Shown here in pieces: positions 24,002-36,365 of a stretch of 64,000 nucleotides of DNA. The first letter of the stretch is position 1. Each line of letters opens with the position of its first letter. This DNA comes from Artemisia argyi. Its lineage: Eukaryota > Streptophyta > Magnoliopsida > Asterales > Asteraceae. A program made the translations under genes and the position numbers. The DNA is taken from NCBI GenBank assembly GCA_030686995.1, contig CM060709.1, positions 268,875,057 to 268,939,056 on the forward strand, read 5' to 3'. Below the pieces are notes generated by a model, which was not told where the DNA came from, did no database searches, and saw only the letters and a list, made by a program, of their open reading frames with translations.

Positions 24002-26398
24002 GTATGAATTAATTAATCATCGATTAATTATGATCTAATTTAATTTAGTTATGTTTGTTTTATGTAGTATTGGTTTAGGTTTTGTTGATTTTTAATCAAA
24101 GCTTTTTCTCTGGATGGAATCAATGAAAACCCTAATTGGATTGTTTCTTTGGCATGAATATAAATCTCTAAAACAAGAGAGAAGCTTGAATCTTCAAGTT
24201 CAAGTATTCTTATTCAAATATTTTAATTTCTTTTAATGATTTTATTTTTAAGGATTTGATTTTTTTATATTTTTTTCATGTTACTTATGAAAAGTTATAA
24301 ACTTTATATATTGATTTACGTATGATTTAATCTGATTGTATGATTCTTTGTCAGCAATTTGTGGGGAGTTAAACACTATTAGATTTAGGGACTTTGAGGG
24401 TTAAGAGTTGACTATGATGTTTAATTTTATTCGGAAGTTTTAATTTAATGTAATTTTACTAGAAGAGAAATAATTAACTTTAGCTTAAACAAGAATATAT
24501 TGATGTTGAGGAAGAGTAGAAGATTAAGAATGATCGTTCAATGCGAGTTTTCTGTAAACTGCAACTTGAGGTATTAGGTAGCTGATGTTTTTCATTACGA
24601 GTTAAATGATTAAAATTTATCACCTGAATGGTGGCTAGAGCTTATTGCTAACCTTTTGGTTGATTATTTTGTTTTGTGTAACTGTTTTTTTTACTATGTG
24701 TTTGTGATCGAGATATATCTAAAACATGGAGCATTAAAGAGTTTAGGTTAGAGATTTTAGGCTTTGTAGTTTCGATGATATAAATAAGATGATGGATTAT
24801 TAAGGAGTTTAGGTTGGAGATTTTAGGCATTTTACTTTTGATGTTTTGCTTATATAAATAAGATGATGGATAATTAAGGAGTTTATGTTAGAGATTTTAT
24901 GGATTGTAGTTTGATGTTTTACTGATATAAATAAGACAATTGAGAATTAAGGAGTTTAGGTTAGAGAATTTAGGTGTTGTAGTTTTGATGTTTTGTCGAT
25001 ATGAATAAGATGATGACACAAACTAAATTCAGCCTTTTACTCTTACATTTGAGAAAATTAGACCATCGTTTAAACTTTTCTACTTTAGACCCATCTGTTT
25101 TGAGTTCAAAACTCTTACGAACTATTTTGGTTATAGAGAATATCATGAGGTGTTTATTGTTCGAGCTAAAACAATTTAAGGAGTTTGATTAGCTATTTTT
25201 GGGCTTGTGAGCTTATTTTTTACAGCTTACTTTTAAAAATTGAGTCCATATTTTCAGCTTATATTCCAGTTTTAAGTTAAAATAAACTCAGAAGTCAGAA
25301 AAAGAATGGGTTATTGAAAAATAAGTTTGTAATATCGGAAATCAAGCTTAAATAATATCAGGGGGTGTTTGTTTTAGCCACTTTGATGGGCTTAAAAGCT
25401 AACTGAAAAACTGATAAGCTAATAAGCTCTTATCAACTTGAGCAGTTGGACTTATTAACTTAAGCCGAAGTTGATAAGCTCATAAGCTGATTGTTATCTA
25501 GATGAAAAAAGTTTGATTAGTTGGTTTAAGGTTAGTTTTTTAAGCTAATTTTGCCTAATTTTGTTCAAGAATGTTGATTTTGATGTTGGATGATTTTTTT
25601 GTTGTAAAGATGTGGACTTTGTGTTTTTTTGGTTTATGTAAGCTATAGAAAGTGATTTGTAATGAAAAGAGGGAATTGTTACATGGTATGGCAGAAGTAG
25701 GTTGTTGAGAATACTAATAACTTATTGGGTATCGCAGATTTTAGTGTTAGAATTCTAATACGGAAGTTTAGGTTGCCCTTTCGTTTATTGTTTTTTTGTT
25801 GTGAAATTGTGGTGCTTGATGGTGGAAAATAGGTTTAAGGAAGTTCTAACAAGCGGTTGGTAACTATTTAGGTCAACGAAAATAGGGCATTAATGTCGCA
25901 AGTAGGTTGTTGAGAATAATAGAGACAAATGGTTTACTGTATAATTTGTTTCTGAAAATGTAATCAGGCATAGAGGTTAAGAGAAGCAGGTTAGGTTACT
26001 TAAGTAAATAATGTTGGAGTCTTGGAGATATGGACTTATCGACATAATTAAATGGTTTGTTCTAATCACTATGATCCTAACTTCTTTGTACAAAGGGTTC
26101 AAGTTTCTGGAATAAAGATATTGTTTTATATTTCATCTTTAGAACTTTACCGTGTTTATTTACGTGATGAATAATGTTTCCTTTTCATTATCATTTATTA
26201 CGTATTTGAAAATTCCGAAGAAAGTGTTTCTGATGAAGGTATGAGGTATTTCTGATGATGAACAAGTGTTTCTGATGAACATGTGTTTCTGATGAACAGG
26301 TGGTTAGCTTTCTTCCTCTTTTTTTTCCCCTTCTTTCAGGTGTTTGTTATTTCTGTTTTGTGTCTAACGTGTGTTACTGTTTTTTTATTATTAAGGTG
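24002..26398. other. Intron-like or intergenic T-rich stretch
   Basis: No coding sequence recognised apart from the minisatellite at 24720-25010. Around 25370-25560 there is a GGGGTGTTTG start followed by repeated AAGCTNATAAGCT words, resembling a hAT-type MITE remnant. At 26225-26300 a 20-bp unit GTGTTTCTGATGAACA-like is repeated about four times. Confidence 0.4.
24720..25010 (+). repeat. Minisatellite, about 4 copies of a 65-75 bp unit
   Basis: The block AAGGAGTTTAGGTTAGAGATT followed by TTTGATGTTTT and GATATAAATAAGATGATG recurs with starts near 24729, 24793, 24868 and 24942. The first copy lacks about 10 bp. Confidence 0.8.
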
Positions 26399-26956
26399 TA
26401 TAGGCGGTTCTGCATAAGCCATCAAATGAATTTATAACGGATACAACTGCTGATAGTAGATGCAGAAACACGCCACCGATTGGTAAGCAGTGCGTTCACT
26501 AACAATTAATAACAGGACCACGATGACACTTACTTTCTATCTTATTAGATACACAAACCTTCAAATTATTTCAATAATGGTTACAGGCATAAACTATGGA
26601 CCTAGAATGCTTGATTTTTCTGCGGGTGTTGTTCATGATAGTCAATTCCTTGATCCTGCAATTGATCCACGTTATACACAAGAACCTGCGTCGGTTACAG
26701 GTTATCACCCAAGGTAAAAGAAAAAAGGTCGGTAAGATGTTAGTGACGGTTTATAGTGCATGTGTTCCTAAAAAAATTGCCGCGTTTTTTTGAATGTGTA
26801 CAAACTGATCTTTTTATTTTCTCCCACTAAGAATATAACCAATTCTGCAGCCTGAAGTTTTTTGGATCCGTGTACCTAAAAAAGGGATTGTGGTTCTTGC
26901 TATACCTGATGAGAAGAGGATCAAACTCCAAATTGGGACACTGGCCAGGAACGGTT
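26399..26956 (+). pseudogene. Unidentified exon-like pieces
   Basis: Three short segments have protein-like wording and plausible splice borders. 26399-26482 runs from AG/GTGTATAGG to GATTG/GTAAGC. About 26587-26716 encodes NYGPRMLDFSAGVVHDSQFL and then DPAIDPRYTQEPASVTGYHP. About 26851-26956 encodes PEVFWIRVPKKGIVVLAIPD and then EKRIKLQIGTLARNGSELL. I do not recognise the family. The reading frames are not continuous between pieces, so if a gene existed it is probably broken. It may belong with the 5'UTR-like exon at 23890. Confidence 0.35.
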
Positions 26957-27365
26957 CCGAATTATTAAATCATGTATTTTCTATTTCTCTATATGGTCAA
27001 TAATTTCTGTTACTACATCAAAGTTGTGGCTGTAAAAAGGAATATAACTGGTTGCCAACCTGATTGAACCCGTTTTATCCTGTTACACGTTACCAGGCAT
27101 GCACGCCCCCCATATAACCATATTTACTTTATTATATCTTTATGCATCTTTCATTATTGTATGTCATGTTTCAAATTTTGGTAACATGTAATTTATACAC
27201 TTTTTTTTTATTAAATTTCAGTTTACTACAGAGGAGCTTTTTTGTATTTCATCTTATAGGTACCATAGGAGCGAGGGGAGAGCACATCACCTCATGGACG
27301 AGCCACATTTTCTGTTTTACTAATCCAGGTATCCTGTGCTTTGATGGTTGGTGTGTATGTTGCAG

Positions 27366-27737
27366 ATGGAGAAAAGTGTTGTGCTTTTAGGCCAAAATTA
27401 GTTGTAGTTGGTGCAAGTGCATAAGTTCAAGTATATGATTATGCCCGTATGTTCAAGGTACGGGGCAGTAGTTTTTCATTTCTTCTTTTTATCCTTGAGT
27501 CTTGATATATTAGATCTTTGAATCTCTCATTTTTGACAGGTTTGTGACAAACAAAAAGCTATTCTCTTAGCTGATATGGCACACATCAGCGGGTTAGTTG
27601 TTGATGGTGTTATACCATATTCTTTTGAATATTTTGATGTTGTAACCACCATGATACACAAGTCACTGCGTGGACCACGTGGAACCATGATCTTTTTCAG
27701 GAGGGGGCTAAAAGAGATCAACAAAAAAGGCGAACAA
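27366..27737 (+). pseudogene. Serine hydroxymethyltransferase fragment, two exons
   Basis: SHMT is the PLP enzyme that interconverts serine and glycine with tetrahydrofolate. The second exon (27540-27737, exactly 66 codons, bounded by GACAG and GTAAGT) encodes [16 protein letters not shown] and then [20 protein letters not shown]. The latter is the PLP-lysine region, with Lys kept but the usual TTTTHK changed to TTMIHK. The first exon (27366-27457) encodes an EKSVVL...RPKLVVVGASA...VYDYARMFK segment with a 1-nt loss near 27395 and a stop after GASA. The wording is nearest the mitochondrial/plastid SHMT type. Neighbouring N- and C-terminal exons are not found, so this is a non-functional remnant. 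Confidence 0.88.
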
Positions 27738-28553
27738 GTAAGTTACTGTATTTATATGACACATATAAATTATATTGTTTTATCTCACTTCATGCTGATT
27801 AGCCTTTACTTACGTGATATGTTTGTGACTGCCTACTGAAAAATAATTTAAAGACCCATCCGAATACAAAGACCCATCTGACCCAGTTAAGCACAATGTC
27901 CTGTCTGACCCGTTTGAATCAAATGACCCAACTAATCCATTTGAGTTAAATGACCCATCTGATATATTTTAAACTAATTAGACCAGCCCTTTTGATAAAG
28001 ATAAATTGAATTTAAGTTTCTATTCTGCAGCAACATGGTGTTTGTAAATGCCTGCTGAAACAAAATTTAAATGGCCGTTTGGAACAACCTCTGGTGTTTG
28101 TTACAGGCAAGTCACCTTGGACAATGGGTGAAACTGGGAAATTTTTTCAACCTGAATTAACCCATTAATTGACACAATAAATTTACAACTACAAAAGAGA
28201 AAAAATTAAGCCGTAACTTAAAAATAAACAAAATGCTTTCTTTTAATAAAACATTCAAAATAAACAAAATGGTAATTCCGAGACCCAAGAGCATGGGGGT
28301 CTAACACTAACAAAATATGAATTGAACATTTTGGTATGTGTTTCTTAATCATGTATGAAATTTGGCACGCGTTCATGACTATTAAGACTGTTATGAATAA
28401 CTTATATGCTGGCTTGCGGAAGTTCTTAGGTTACTTCTTAAGAACACTAGCACACGTGAGAACGTGTTATAGTATATATTGTAGAACTGATGTGGATATG
28501 GGTATTTTTGAATGGTATTTTGCTGATAAGGTCTGGTTGCTGATACGAAAAGG
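27738..28553. other. Non-coding, with short TGACCCATCTGACCC repeats
   Basis: 27855-27970 repeats GACCCATCTGACCC-like words (about 20-bp imperfect period), common in plant introns. The rest shows no gene signal. Confidence 0.45.
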
Positions 28554-28924
28554 GTGTTTGAGTTATATTTATATAGAAACTGTGAAGCAAAAGGGGTGTT
28601 TGGAATATATGTCGTGAAAAACTGGATTTTGAGAGAATTGCAAAAATCGTCCCTAAAGTTTGGCCAAATTGCACGTTTCGTCCTTGAAGTTTGGAAAGTG
28701 CAAGGATCGTCCCTGTGGGAAACTTTTGGGGCAAAAATCGTCCCTGACCTACTTCAAATGACTAAAATACCCCTGCCAAACTTTAGGGACGTTTTTTGCA
28801 ATTCTCTCTTTTTCAGATTCTTACACAAATGGTCCCTGTGCTTCGCTGGGCATTACAAATTTAGTCCTAACCTTTTTTTTAATTTATTTATTTAACTATT
28901 AATATTAGTATTATTTTTTTTATA

Positions 28925-29370
28925 CGATTTCGTCCGTTTTTCTTTCGTTTTTGTCCGTTTTTCTTACGTTTTTGTCCGTTTTTCTCACTTTTTTTCGTTT
29001 TCATACGTTTTTGTCCGTTTTTCTTACGTTTTTTTCCGCTTTCATACGTTTTTGTTCGTTTTTCTTACGTTTTTGTCCGTTTTTCTTACGTTTTTTTCCG
29101 CTTTCATACGTTTTTGTTCGTTTTTCTTACGTTTTTGTCCGTTTTTCTCACGTTTTTTTCCGTTTTCATACGTTTTTGTTCGTTTTTCTTACGTTTTTGT
29201 CCATTTTTCTCACGTTTTTTTCCGTTTTCATACGTTTTTGTTCGTTTTTCTTACGTTTTTGTCCGTTTTTCTCACGTTTTTTTCTGTTTTCATACGTTTT
29301 TGTTCATTTTTCTTACGTTTTTATCCATTTTTCTCACGTTTTTTTCATTTTCATACGTTTTTGTCCGAAA
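28925..29370 (+). repeat. 62-bp tandem array, left arm of the fold-back element
   Basis: The unit is built from CGTTTTTGTTCGTTTTTC, TTACGTTTTTGTCCG and TTTTCATACG words. Because 62 is not a multiple of 3, the same Phe-rich reading appears in all three frames, which explains the overlapping long ORFs here. Confidence 0.85.
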
Positions 29371-29764
29371 AAAAATTTAGAAAAATAAAATAAAAAAAGG
29401 TTTCCGAAAAAAAATTTGAAAAAATGTTTTTGAATTTTAAAATGTCAAAAAACATGTTTTCGAAAAAAATTTAAATAATTCCAAAATTTTTCTAAAAAAA
29501 TATTTTTTTAAAATATTTTTTCTAAAAAATATTTATTCAATTTTTTTAAAAAGTATTTTTTAGACTTTTTTTAAATTTTTTCTAAAAAACTCGAAAAAAT
29601 TACTTTTATTTTTCGAATATTTTAAGAATTTTTTTCGATAAATATGTTTTGAAATTTTTTTTTCGAAAAAAAGAATTAGAAAATAAAATTTCGAAAAAAA
29701 AGTTGTAGAAAATTTTTTTTGAAAAAAAAAATTTCGAAAAGAATTTTATTTTTTAAAAGAAAAA

Positions 29765-30185
29765 ATCTTTAGACTTCATCAAAAACGGAAAAAAAACGTA
29801 AGAAAAATGGATAAAAACGGACAAAAATGTATGAAAACGAAAAAAATGTAACAAGAACGGACAAAAACGTAAGAAAAACGAACAAAAACGTATGAAAGCG
29901 GAAAAAACGTAAGAAGAACTGATAAAAACGTAAGAAAAACGGACAAAACATATGAAAACGGACAAAAACGTGAGAAAAACGGACAAAAACGTATGAAAAC
30001 GAAAAAAACCTAACAAAAACGTATGAAAGCGGGAAAAACGTAAGAAAAACGGACAAAAACGTATGAAAACAAAAAAAACGTGAGAAAAACGGACAGAAAA
30101 GTAAGAAAAACGGACAAAAATGTATGAAAACGAAAAAAACGTGAGAAAAACGGACAAAAACGAAAGAAAAACGGACAAAAACGGA
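29765..30185 (-). repeat. 62-bp tandem array, right arm, inverse of the left arm
   Basis: AAAACGGACAAAAACGTAAG and related words are repeated. This is the reverse complement of 28925-29370, separated from it by about 390 bp of A/T-rich sequence. Confidence 0.85.
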
Positions 30186-30598
30186 CGAAATTAAATAAAT
30201 AAATTAAAAAAAAGGTTAGGACTAAATTTGTATTGCCCAGCGAAGCACAGGGACCATTTGTGTAAGAATCTGAAAAAGAGAGAATTGCAAAAATCGTCCC
30301 TAAAGTTTGGCAGGGGTATTTTAGTCATTTGAAGTAGGCCAAGGACGATTTTTGCCCCAAAAGTTTCTCACAGGGACGATCCTTGCACTTTCCAAACTTC
30401 AGGGACGAAACGTGCAATTTGGCCAAACTTTAGGGACGATTTTTGCAATTCTCTCCTGGATTTTTGTGCCTGTTATTTCGATTGGGCCTTGGGCTCAGTT
30501 GTCTATTAATGATATGAAGATGGAAAATGGGCCGAAGACATGGAAGGGCCTTTGGATGAAGAGGGATACTGCATACTGGTCATGCTTTGAAGACTAAA

Positions 30599-31139
30599 TG
30601 TTTTATATTTAGCTTTTATATTGTTGGTTTTTTGAAGTATTTTGTTGTTTTTTTTGGTCAAGTGCTTTTGTAGTCAAGGGACTTTTTAAGATGATTTCTT
30701 TACTTTGTAATTTGTATGTTCCCAAAACATGTTTTGGGTCGGTCACTTGACTATGCTTATATGGGTATGTCCATTTAGTGCTCTTTTGTATTTTTGTTTT
30801 GGTATTTTAATAAAATTTGCCGAAAACTTAAGGATAGCAGTTACAAGCCTTATAGGCACTAGCATGCTCTTTGTGAAGCTCTAAAGTCTTGTGCTTGGAT
30901 TATCAGATTTCATAGCAGTTTACTAATTAAGCGTAAAGACTTGTGCTTGAATAAGGATATGGTATAATATTTCTATTTAAAGTCAATTTCTTGATAACTG
31001 ATGTTGTTCATGCAATAATACACATTCATGGAAATAACAATTGGAACAGAAAGTTAAAAACATTGAAGAAAACAATATTTTATCACCACAGAGACACACA
31101 CATCCCACAAGAAGATAAAGAAGATTGTGATATTTTACA
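30599..31139. other. 3'UTR-like and intergenic stretch
   Basis: T-rich sequence with an AATAAA near 30810 follows the exon-like ORF. No other feature seen. Confidence 0.35.
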
Positions 31140-32909
31140 CTAGTGCACGCACAGGGTTTTTAAAATTTCATTTTAATTATGTATTATTATCGATTAAGAA
31201 ATGAACCACTTAACATGTTTCAAATGATTTTACTTGATGGACTAAAAATATATGTATATGTCATAACCTACCTATTATTTTAGGAGAATGCTTTTGGATT
31301 AAAAATTACATTTTATTATTCAAGTAAAATCACATGATAATACTTGACTTGCATGAGATGTTAGTGATATATGCTTTTAGTTTTGCAAACCCGTGCTATC
31401 AATTTACGATGTGTTTTGTAATTGTGCTATTTCTTTTACTTATATTTTCGTTAAAATATGTAGCATATTTAGATATCTTTGAAGATTGATTTATTTCCTT
31501 AATTATGAATAACAATCGCATCATTTTTACTACTGTACCTTTATGTTTGGAAAGTTGTATTTTAATAAGTTTGTGTTATTTACTTCTCATGTTTGATCAT
31601 AAAATTACCAAATTAACATAGATGCTTACACTATAGCTTCTTTATTAATAAAGAGAAACGAAAAAATATATAATGGGTAGAACTCAAATTTAATCTTACG
31701 TTTATGTATAATGTATAAGAATAATTTTTCTCTAAGCCCGAACTATATAAGGAAATTATTATTACTTGTATAAGTAAATTATAAATGCATGAAAAAATGA
31801 CAAAAAGTATATTCGCAAGTCTTTAAGGATTGTTTGAATCCTTACTGACCTTTCACTTTAATGCAACTTTCTTTACACTTGGTCTAAATCATCAAGGTAA
31901 AATACACCCATATTTTAGACCGTTGGTTGACACTTATAGTGTTATCAATGATAGTAAACACCTGCTAAGTTTCATTAACTCATTCAAAGACAAATTACAC
32001 TCCGAAAAGAATTCCTACCATAAAATTCTCTATATTGGCACTAAAACACATCTTTGGTACATTAAAATACATTCATGTATTATTTAAATCAGCAACTCAA
32101 CTAAATTATACATTCATAACCTGAGCAGGCGTAGAAAATCATTCAACGACAATCAAGTGTTGATACTTAATCCTCCTCTAAAAATCGCATACAACAAATT
32201 GCATTACACTTTAGTTTGTGCGATAAGATAATAAAACTGCAAAAACCACTAATGTGTTGCATTATAGCGAGGATAACAACAAAGTTAGTCATAACATCAA
32301 ATAAGAAAACTTCATATTAGAACTAAAGGGGTGTTTGGTTATGCTTATTAAAGGTGCTTATTGGCTTATTCAATTACCATAACACAATAAGTGTATGATA
32401 AAGCTATAAGCTTTTTTTAGAAGCCTAGTGAAAAACCCCTGAACTCACAACTAATTTTATTATAGCTTAGCGTGTTTATAGTAAAAACACAAATATTAAG
32501 TGTAGAAGTTTTCAACAAAACATAAAAAAAAAAAAAAAAGTTACAAAAAGTTGGTGTGTATAACAAAAAAGTTAAACCATAAAAAAAAGTTACTAAATAC
32601 TATCAGCTAGATAAGGCATAAGCCAAAGTTCTGTTGAGGTCTCTTTCGGATTCTATTCAGAAGCAGAAAGAGTTTTACGCATAAATCATAAGTATAGAAT
32701 AATGGTTGTATCTCACATATGTGATCACCAACTCAATAACATTATCGCAGTATAGTAACGTAATAACCTGATTAAAACTATATATTCTTGCGGAATAATT
32801 CTCATGTACATACTTTTAATTCGTTTACAACGGCCAACTATTACGTTTTTATTTTTTATTTTTTTTTTAAAAAATCACGTCAATGAATAAAGTTAAGGAA
32901 AGCACCTAC

Positions 32910-32953
<44 letters not shown>

Positions 32954-34086
32954 GAGGTGATTGTTTTCAAATAAGAATTGCGATGCGGACATTTTTTTTA
33001 ATATAATTTAAGGAAAAAATCTTCTATATTAAAAAATGACTATCTAATCCAAGTGTTTGTTTGTTTTTTTAATAATTAGCTTTGTATAACGTTTTTAACT
33101 GATAGACATGTTGAGGTTGAGGTTGATTTTGTTGTTTAACTTTAACTATTGATATCATGTTCTATAAAATGTGTGAATTTAGTAGCACATAATGAGCGTT
33201 GATGAAGTTAAAATATGCTCCGTAAAGTTTTTAAAATGTTTTTATAGATATCCATATACAAATTTTAAATAACAATTTCATGAGTCGTTGTTATAAGTAG
33301 AATCGTGTATATTTATTTTCATATCACAGTATCGTGCTTACCATTTGATCTTTATATTCCCGTTACTAATAATTTAGCCGTATTTCAAACCCGTGTACGT
33401 ATAAATTAAACTTTTAAATAGTAACATGAGTCTTTTTTAAAAAAAATATATATATTCTAATGGATGAAAGTTTAAAACTAACATTAGTTTAAAAAATTAT
33501 TTAACGTATATTAAAAACTAATTCGCATATTTACCAAATGAGTCCTTATTTAAAAATATATTCTAATGGATAAAAGTTTAAAACTAACATTAGTTTAAAA
33601 AAATATTTAACGTGTATTAAAACTAATTCGCATATTTACCAAATTTTGTATTAATGGATGAAAGTCTCATGTAATTTTAAACAAAGTTACCATTATAAAG
33701 TATAGGGGGTATAAAGTGTAAGGGTTATTTGTGTTTTTTATAAAGTTATTAAAAAACATGAAAACTTATAATTTTACACTTTACTCTATATAAATTATTT
33801 AAAATTCAATCACTAAAGTTTTATTAATTACTTCATACTTTTTTAAGTTTTTGTTTTCATAAATTTGACACCTATATTTTTATACATTTTTTTTAATCAA
33901 ATTTCTTCACCAAATTTATTAAGTTTGACCAAATCAATTTAATTTTGACATTTTATTGACCAATCACGTTGCTCGATTTTGCCTACGTGGCAAAATTGAG
34001 TTATGCTATTGGTCCAATTTTTTTTCAATGAGAAATGATTTTTAAAAACACTCTGAAATAGTGTAATTCTTTTATTATATAAAAGA
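31140..34086 (-). mobile_element. Non-autonomous Helitron, left copy of a head-to-head pair
   Basis: On the minus strand it starts TCTTTTATATAATAAAAG at 34086 and ends with CCCTGTGCGTGCAC directly followed by CTAG/T at 31140. The ATTATAA seen between hairpin and end in the other copies is missing. TC start, 3' hairpin, CTAG end and no terminal inverted repeats fit Helitrons. It matches the right copy in reverse over nearly its full length. It has an internal 115-bp tandem duplication (about 33430-33650) and a 41-T tract at 32911-32951. No Rep/helicase ORF. Confidence 0.8.
32911..32951 (+). repeat. Poly-T tract (41)
   Basis: It lies in the left Helitron at the position that corresponds to the (TA)n tract at 36267-36361 in the right Helitron. 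Confidence 0.9.
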
Positions 34087-34480
34087 TTCGTTTGGGGTTT
34101 GCAATATTGAACATTGCAATGCATAAGAGCATGAGGTGGACATCGTATAATGACGTGGCTAATAAACAGTGAATGCTAACAGACTAACTACTCATACACA
34201 CAAAATACATGAGTGACACTGTTTGAAGTTGTAAAGTTTATGCTTGAAATATTTTTCATTAGCTAATCATAGTGTGATGTTTTTTATAGCATGTTAACCG
34301 CATATACTTCCTTTCTTTTGGAATTCGATTCTTTGACTGTTTATGTATGTTTATTGATTGTCACATGAAATTATGTATGCTTGATTCTTTTTTTTGCTTC
34401 ATCAGCTATGTTCTTAAGCTCTTCATTAGTAACTAATGTTGGATAATATGCGATTTGTGAAACCTAAAACCCCGTGTTAA
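34087..34480. other. Unique spacer between the two Helitrons
   Basis: 394 bp separate the two TCTTTTATATAATAAAAG starts. Both Helitron 5' ends face this spacer. No ORF or known repeat seen. Confidence 0.6.
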
Positions 34481-34654
34481 TCTTTTATATAATAAAAGAA
34501 TTACATCATTTCAGCGTGTTTTTGTAAATCCCTTCTCATTGAAAAAAAAAATTGGACCAATAGCAAAGCTTGATTTTGTCACATAGGCGAAATCGAGCAA
34601 CGTAATCGGTCAATAAAAAGTCAAAATTAAGTTGATTTTGGTCAAACTTAATAA

Positions 34655-36113
34655 ATTTGGTAGAGAAATTTGGTTAAGAAAAAAAATGCATAAAAATATA
34701 GGTGTCAAATTTATGAAAACAAAAACTTAAAAAAAGATAAAGTAATTAATAAAACTTTAGTGATTGAATTTTAAATAATTTATATAGAGTAAAGTGTAAA
34801 ATTACAAGTTTCCATATTTTTTTTAATAACTTTATAAAAAACACAAATAACCCCTTACACTTTATACCCCCTATACTTTATAATATTAACTTTGTTTAAA
34901 ATTACATGAGTATTATTATTAGTTTTTATACTTTCATCCATTAAAATTACAAAATTTGGTAAATATGCGAATTAGTTTTAATATACGTTAAATATTTTTT
35001 TAAACTGATGTTAGTTTTAAACTTCATCCATTAAAATATTTTTTAAAATAAGGACTCATGTTACTATTTAAAAGTTTAATTTATGTGTATACGAGTTTGA
35101 AATACAGCTAAATTATTAGTAACGGTAATATAAATATCAAATAGTAAGCATGATACTGTGATATAAAAATAAATATACATGATTCTACTTATATCAACGA
35201 CTCATGAAATTGTTATTTAAAATTTGTATATGGATATCCATAAAAACATTTTAAAAACAGAGCATATTTTAACTTCATCGACGCTCATTATGTGCTACTA
35301 AATTCACACATTTTGTACAACATTATATCAATAGTTAAAGTTTAACAACAAAATCAACATCAACCTCAACATGTCTGTCAATTAAATTTAGTGGAGAAAT
35401 TTGGTTAATAAAAAAATGCATAAAAATATAGGTGTCAAATTTATGAAAACAAAAACTTAAAAAAAGATGAAGTAATTAATAAAACTTTAGTGATTGAATT
35501 TTAAATAATTTATATAGAGTAAAGTGTAAAATTACAAGTTTTCATATTTTTTTAATAACTTTATAAAAAACACAAATAACTCATTACACTTTATACCCCC
35601 TATACTTTATAATATTAACCTTGTTTAAAATTACATGAGTATTAGTATTAGTTTTTAGACTTTCATCCATTAAAATTACAAAATTTGGTAAATATACGAA
35701 TTAGTTTTAATATACGTTAAATATTTTTTTAAACTGATGTTAATTTTAAACTTTTATCCATTAAAATATTTTTTTAAATAACAACTCATGTTACTATTTA
35801 AAAGTTTAATTTATGCGTACACGGGCTTGAAATACAACTAAATTATTAGTAACGGGAATATAAATATCAAATAGTAAGCACGATACTGTGATATGAAAAT
35901 AAATATACGCGATTCTACTTATATCAACGACTCATGAAATTGTTATTTAAAATTTGTATATAGATATCTATAAAAACATTTTAAAAACAGACCATATTTT
36001 AACTTTATCGATGCTCATTATGTGCTACTAAATTCACACTTTTTGTACAACATGATATCAATACTTAAAGTTAAACAACAAAATTAACATCAACCTCAAT
36101 ATGTCTGTCAATT
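34655..36113 (+). repeat. Direct duplication of about 729 bp inside the right Helitron
   Basis: Both halves begin GGAGAAATTTGGTTAA-like and run through GTGTCAAATTTATGAAAAC, TTACACTTTATACCCCCTA and CATCAACCTCAA.ATGTCTG. They are highly similar but not identical. Confidence 0.85.
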
Positions 36114-36264
36114 AAAAACGTTATACAAAGCTAATTATTAAAAATAATAATAATAAAAAAATAATAATAATAAACATGGGTTAGATAGTCATTGTTTAAT
36201 ATAGAAGGTGTTTTCCTTATTAAAAAAAAATGCACGCATCACAATCCTTAATTGATAACAATCA

Positions 36265-36365
<101 letters not shown>

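Larger units (their letters stand above)
28631..30455. mobile_element. Mutator-type fold-back element (long TIRs, internal inverted 62-bp arrays)
   Basis: The termini GAGAGAATTGCAAAAATCG and CGATTTTTGCAATTCTCTC are inverted repeats that extend for roughly 290 bp. A perfect 9-bp duplication CTGGATTTT flanks it (28622-28630, 30456-30464); 9-bp TSDs are a Mutator-superfamily hallmark. Inside the TIRs the left arm (about 28925-29370) is a tandem array of CGTTTTTGTCCGTTTTTCTTACG-like words (period about 62 bp). The right arm (about 29765-30185) is its inverse complement, around an AT-rich centre. The whole can fold into one hairpin. No transposase is encoded, so it is non-autonomous. Confidence 0.9.
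28554..30598 (+). pseudogene. Unidentified exon-like ORF split by a fold-back element
   Basis: An open frame from about 28554 ends at the element edge (VVKNWI at about 28605-28627). In the sequence after the second TSD copy, a frame reads VPVISIGPWAQLSIND and then KTWKGLWMKRDTAYWSCFED, stopping at 30596-30598. The two halves are in the same frame if the element and one TSD copy are ignored, and an AATAAA-like signal lies near 30813. I do not recognise the protein. It may be the last exon of a gene or a chance ORF. Confidence 0.35.

Noticed and set aside
28925..29370. Possible CRISPR-like array
   Set aside because: Units are contiguous with no unique spacers, lie in a plant transposon, and have an inverted partner array.
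28951..30178. Long Phe/Val/Arg-rich ORFs on both strands (SYVFVRFSHVFF type)
   Set aside because: They are translations of the 62-bp tandem arrays of the fold-back element; the same peptide appears in three frames because 62 is not divisible by 3.
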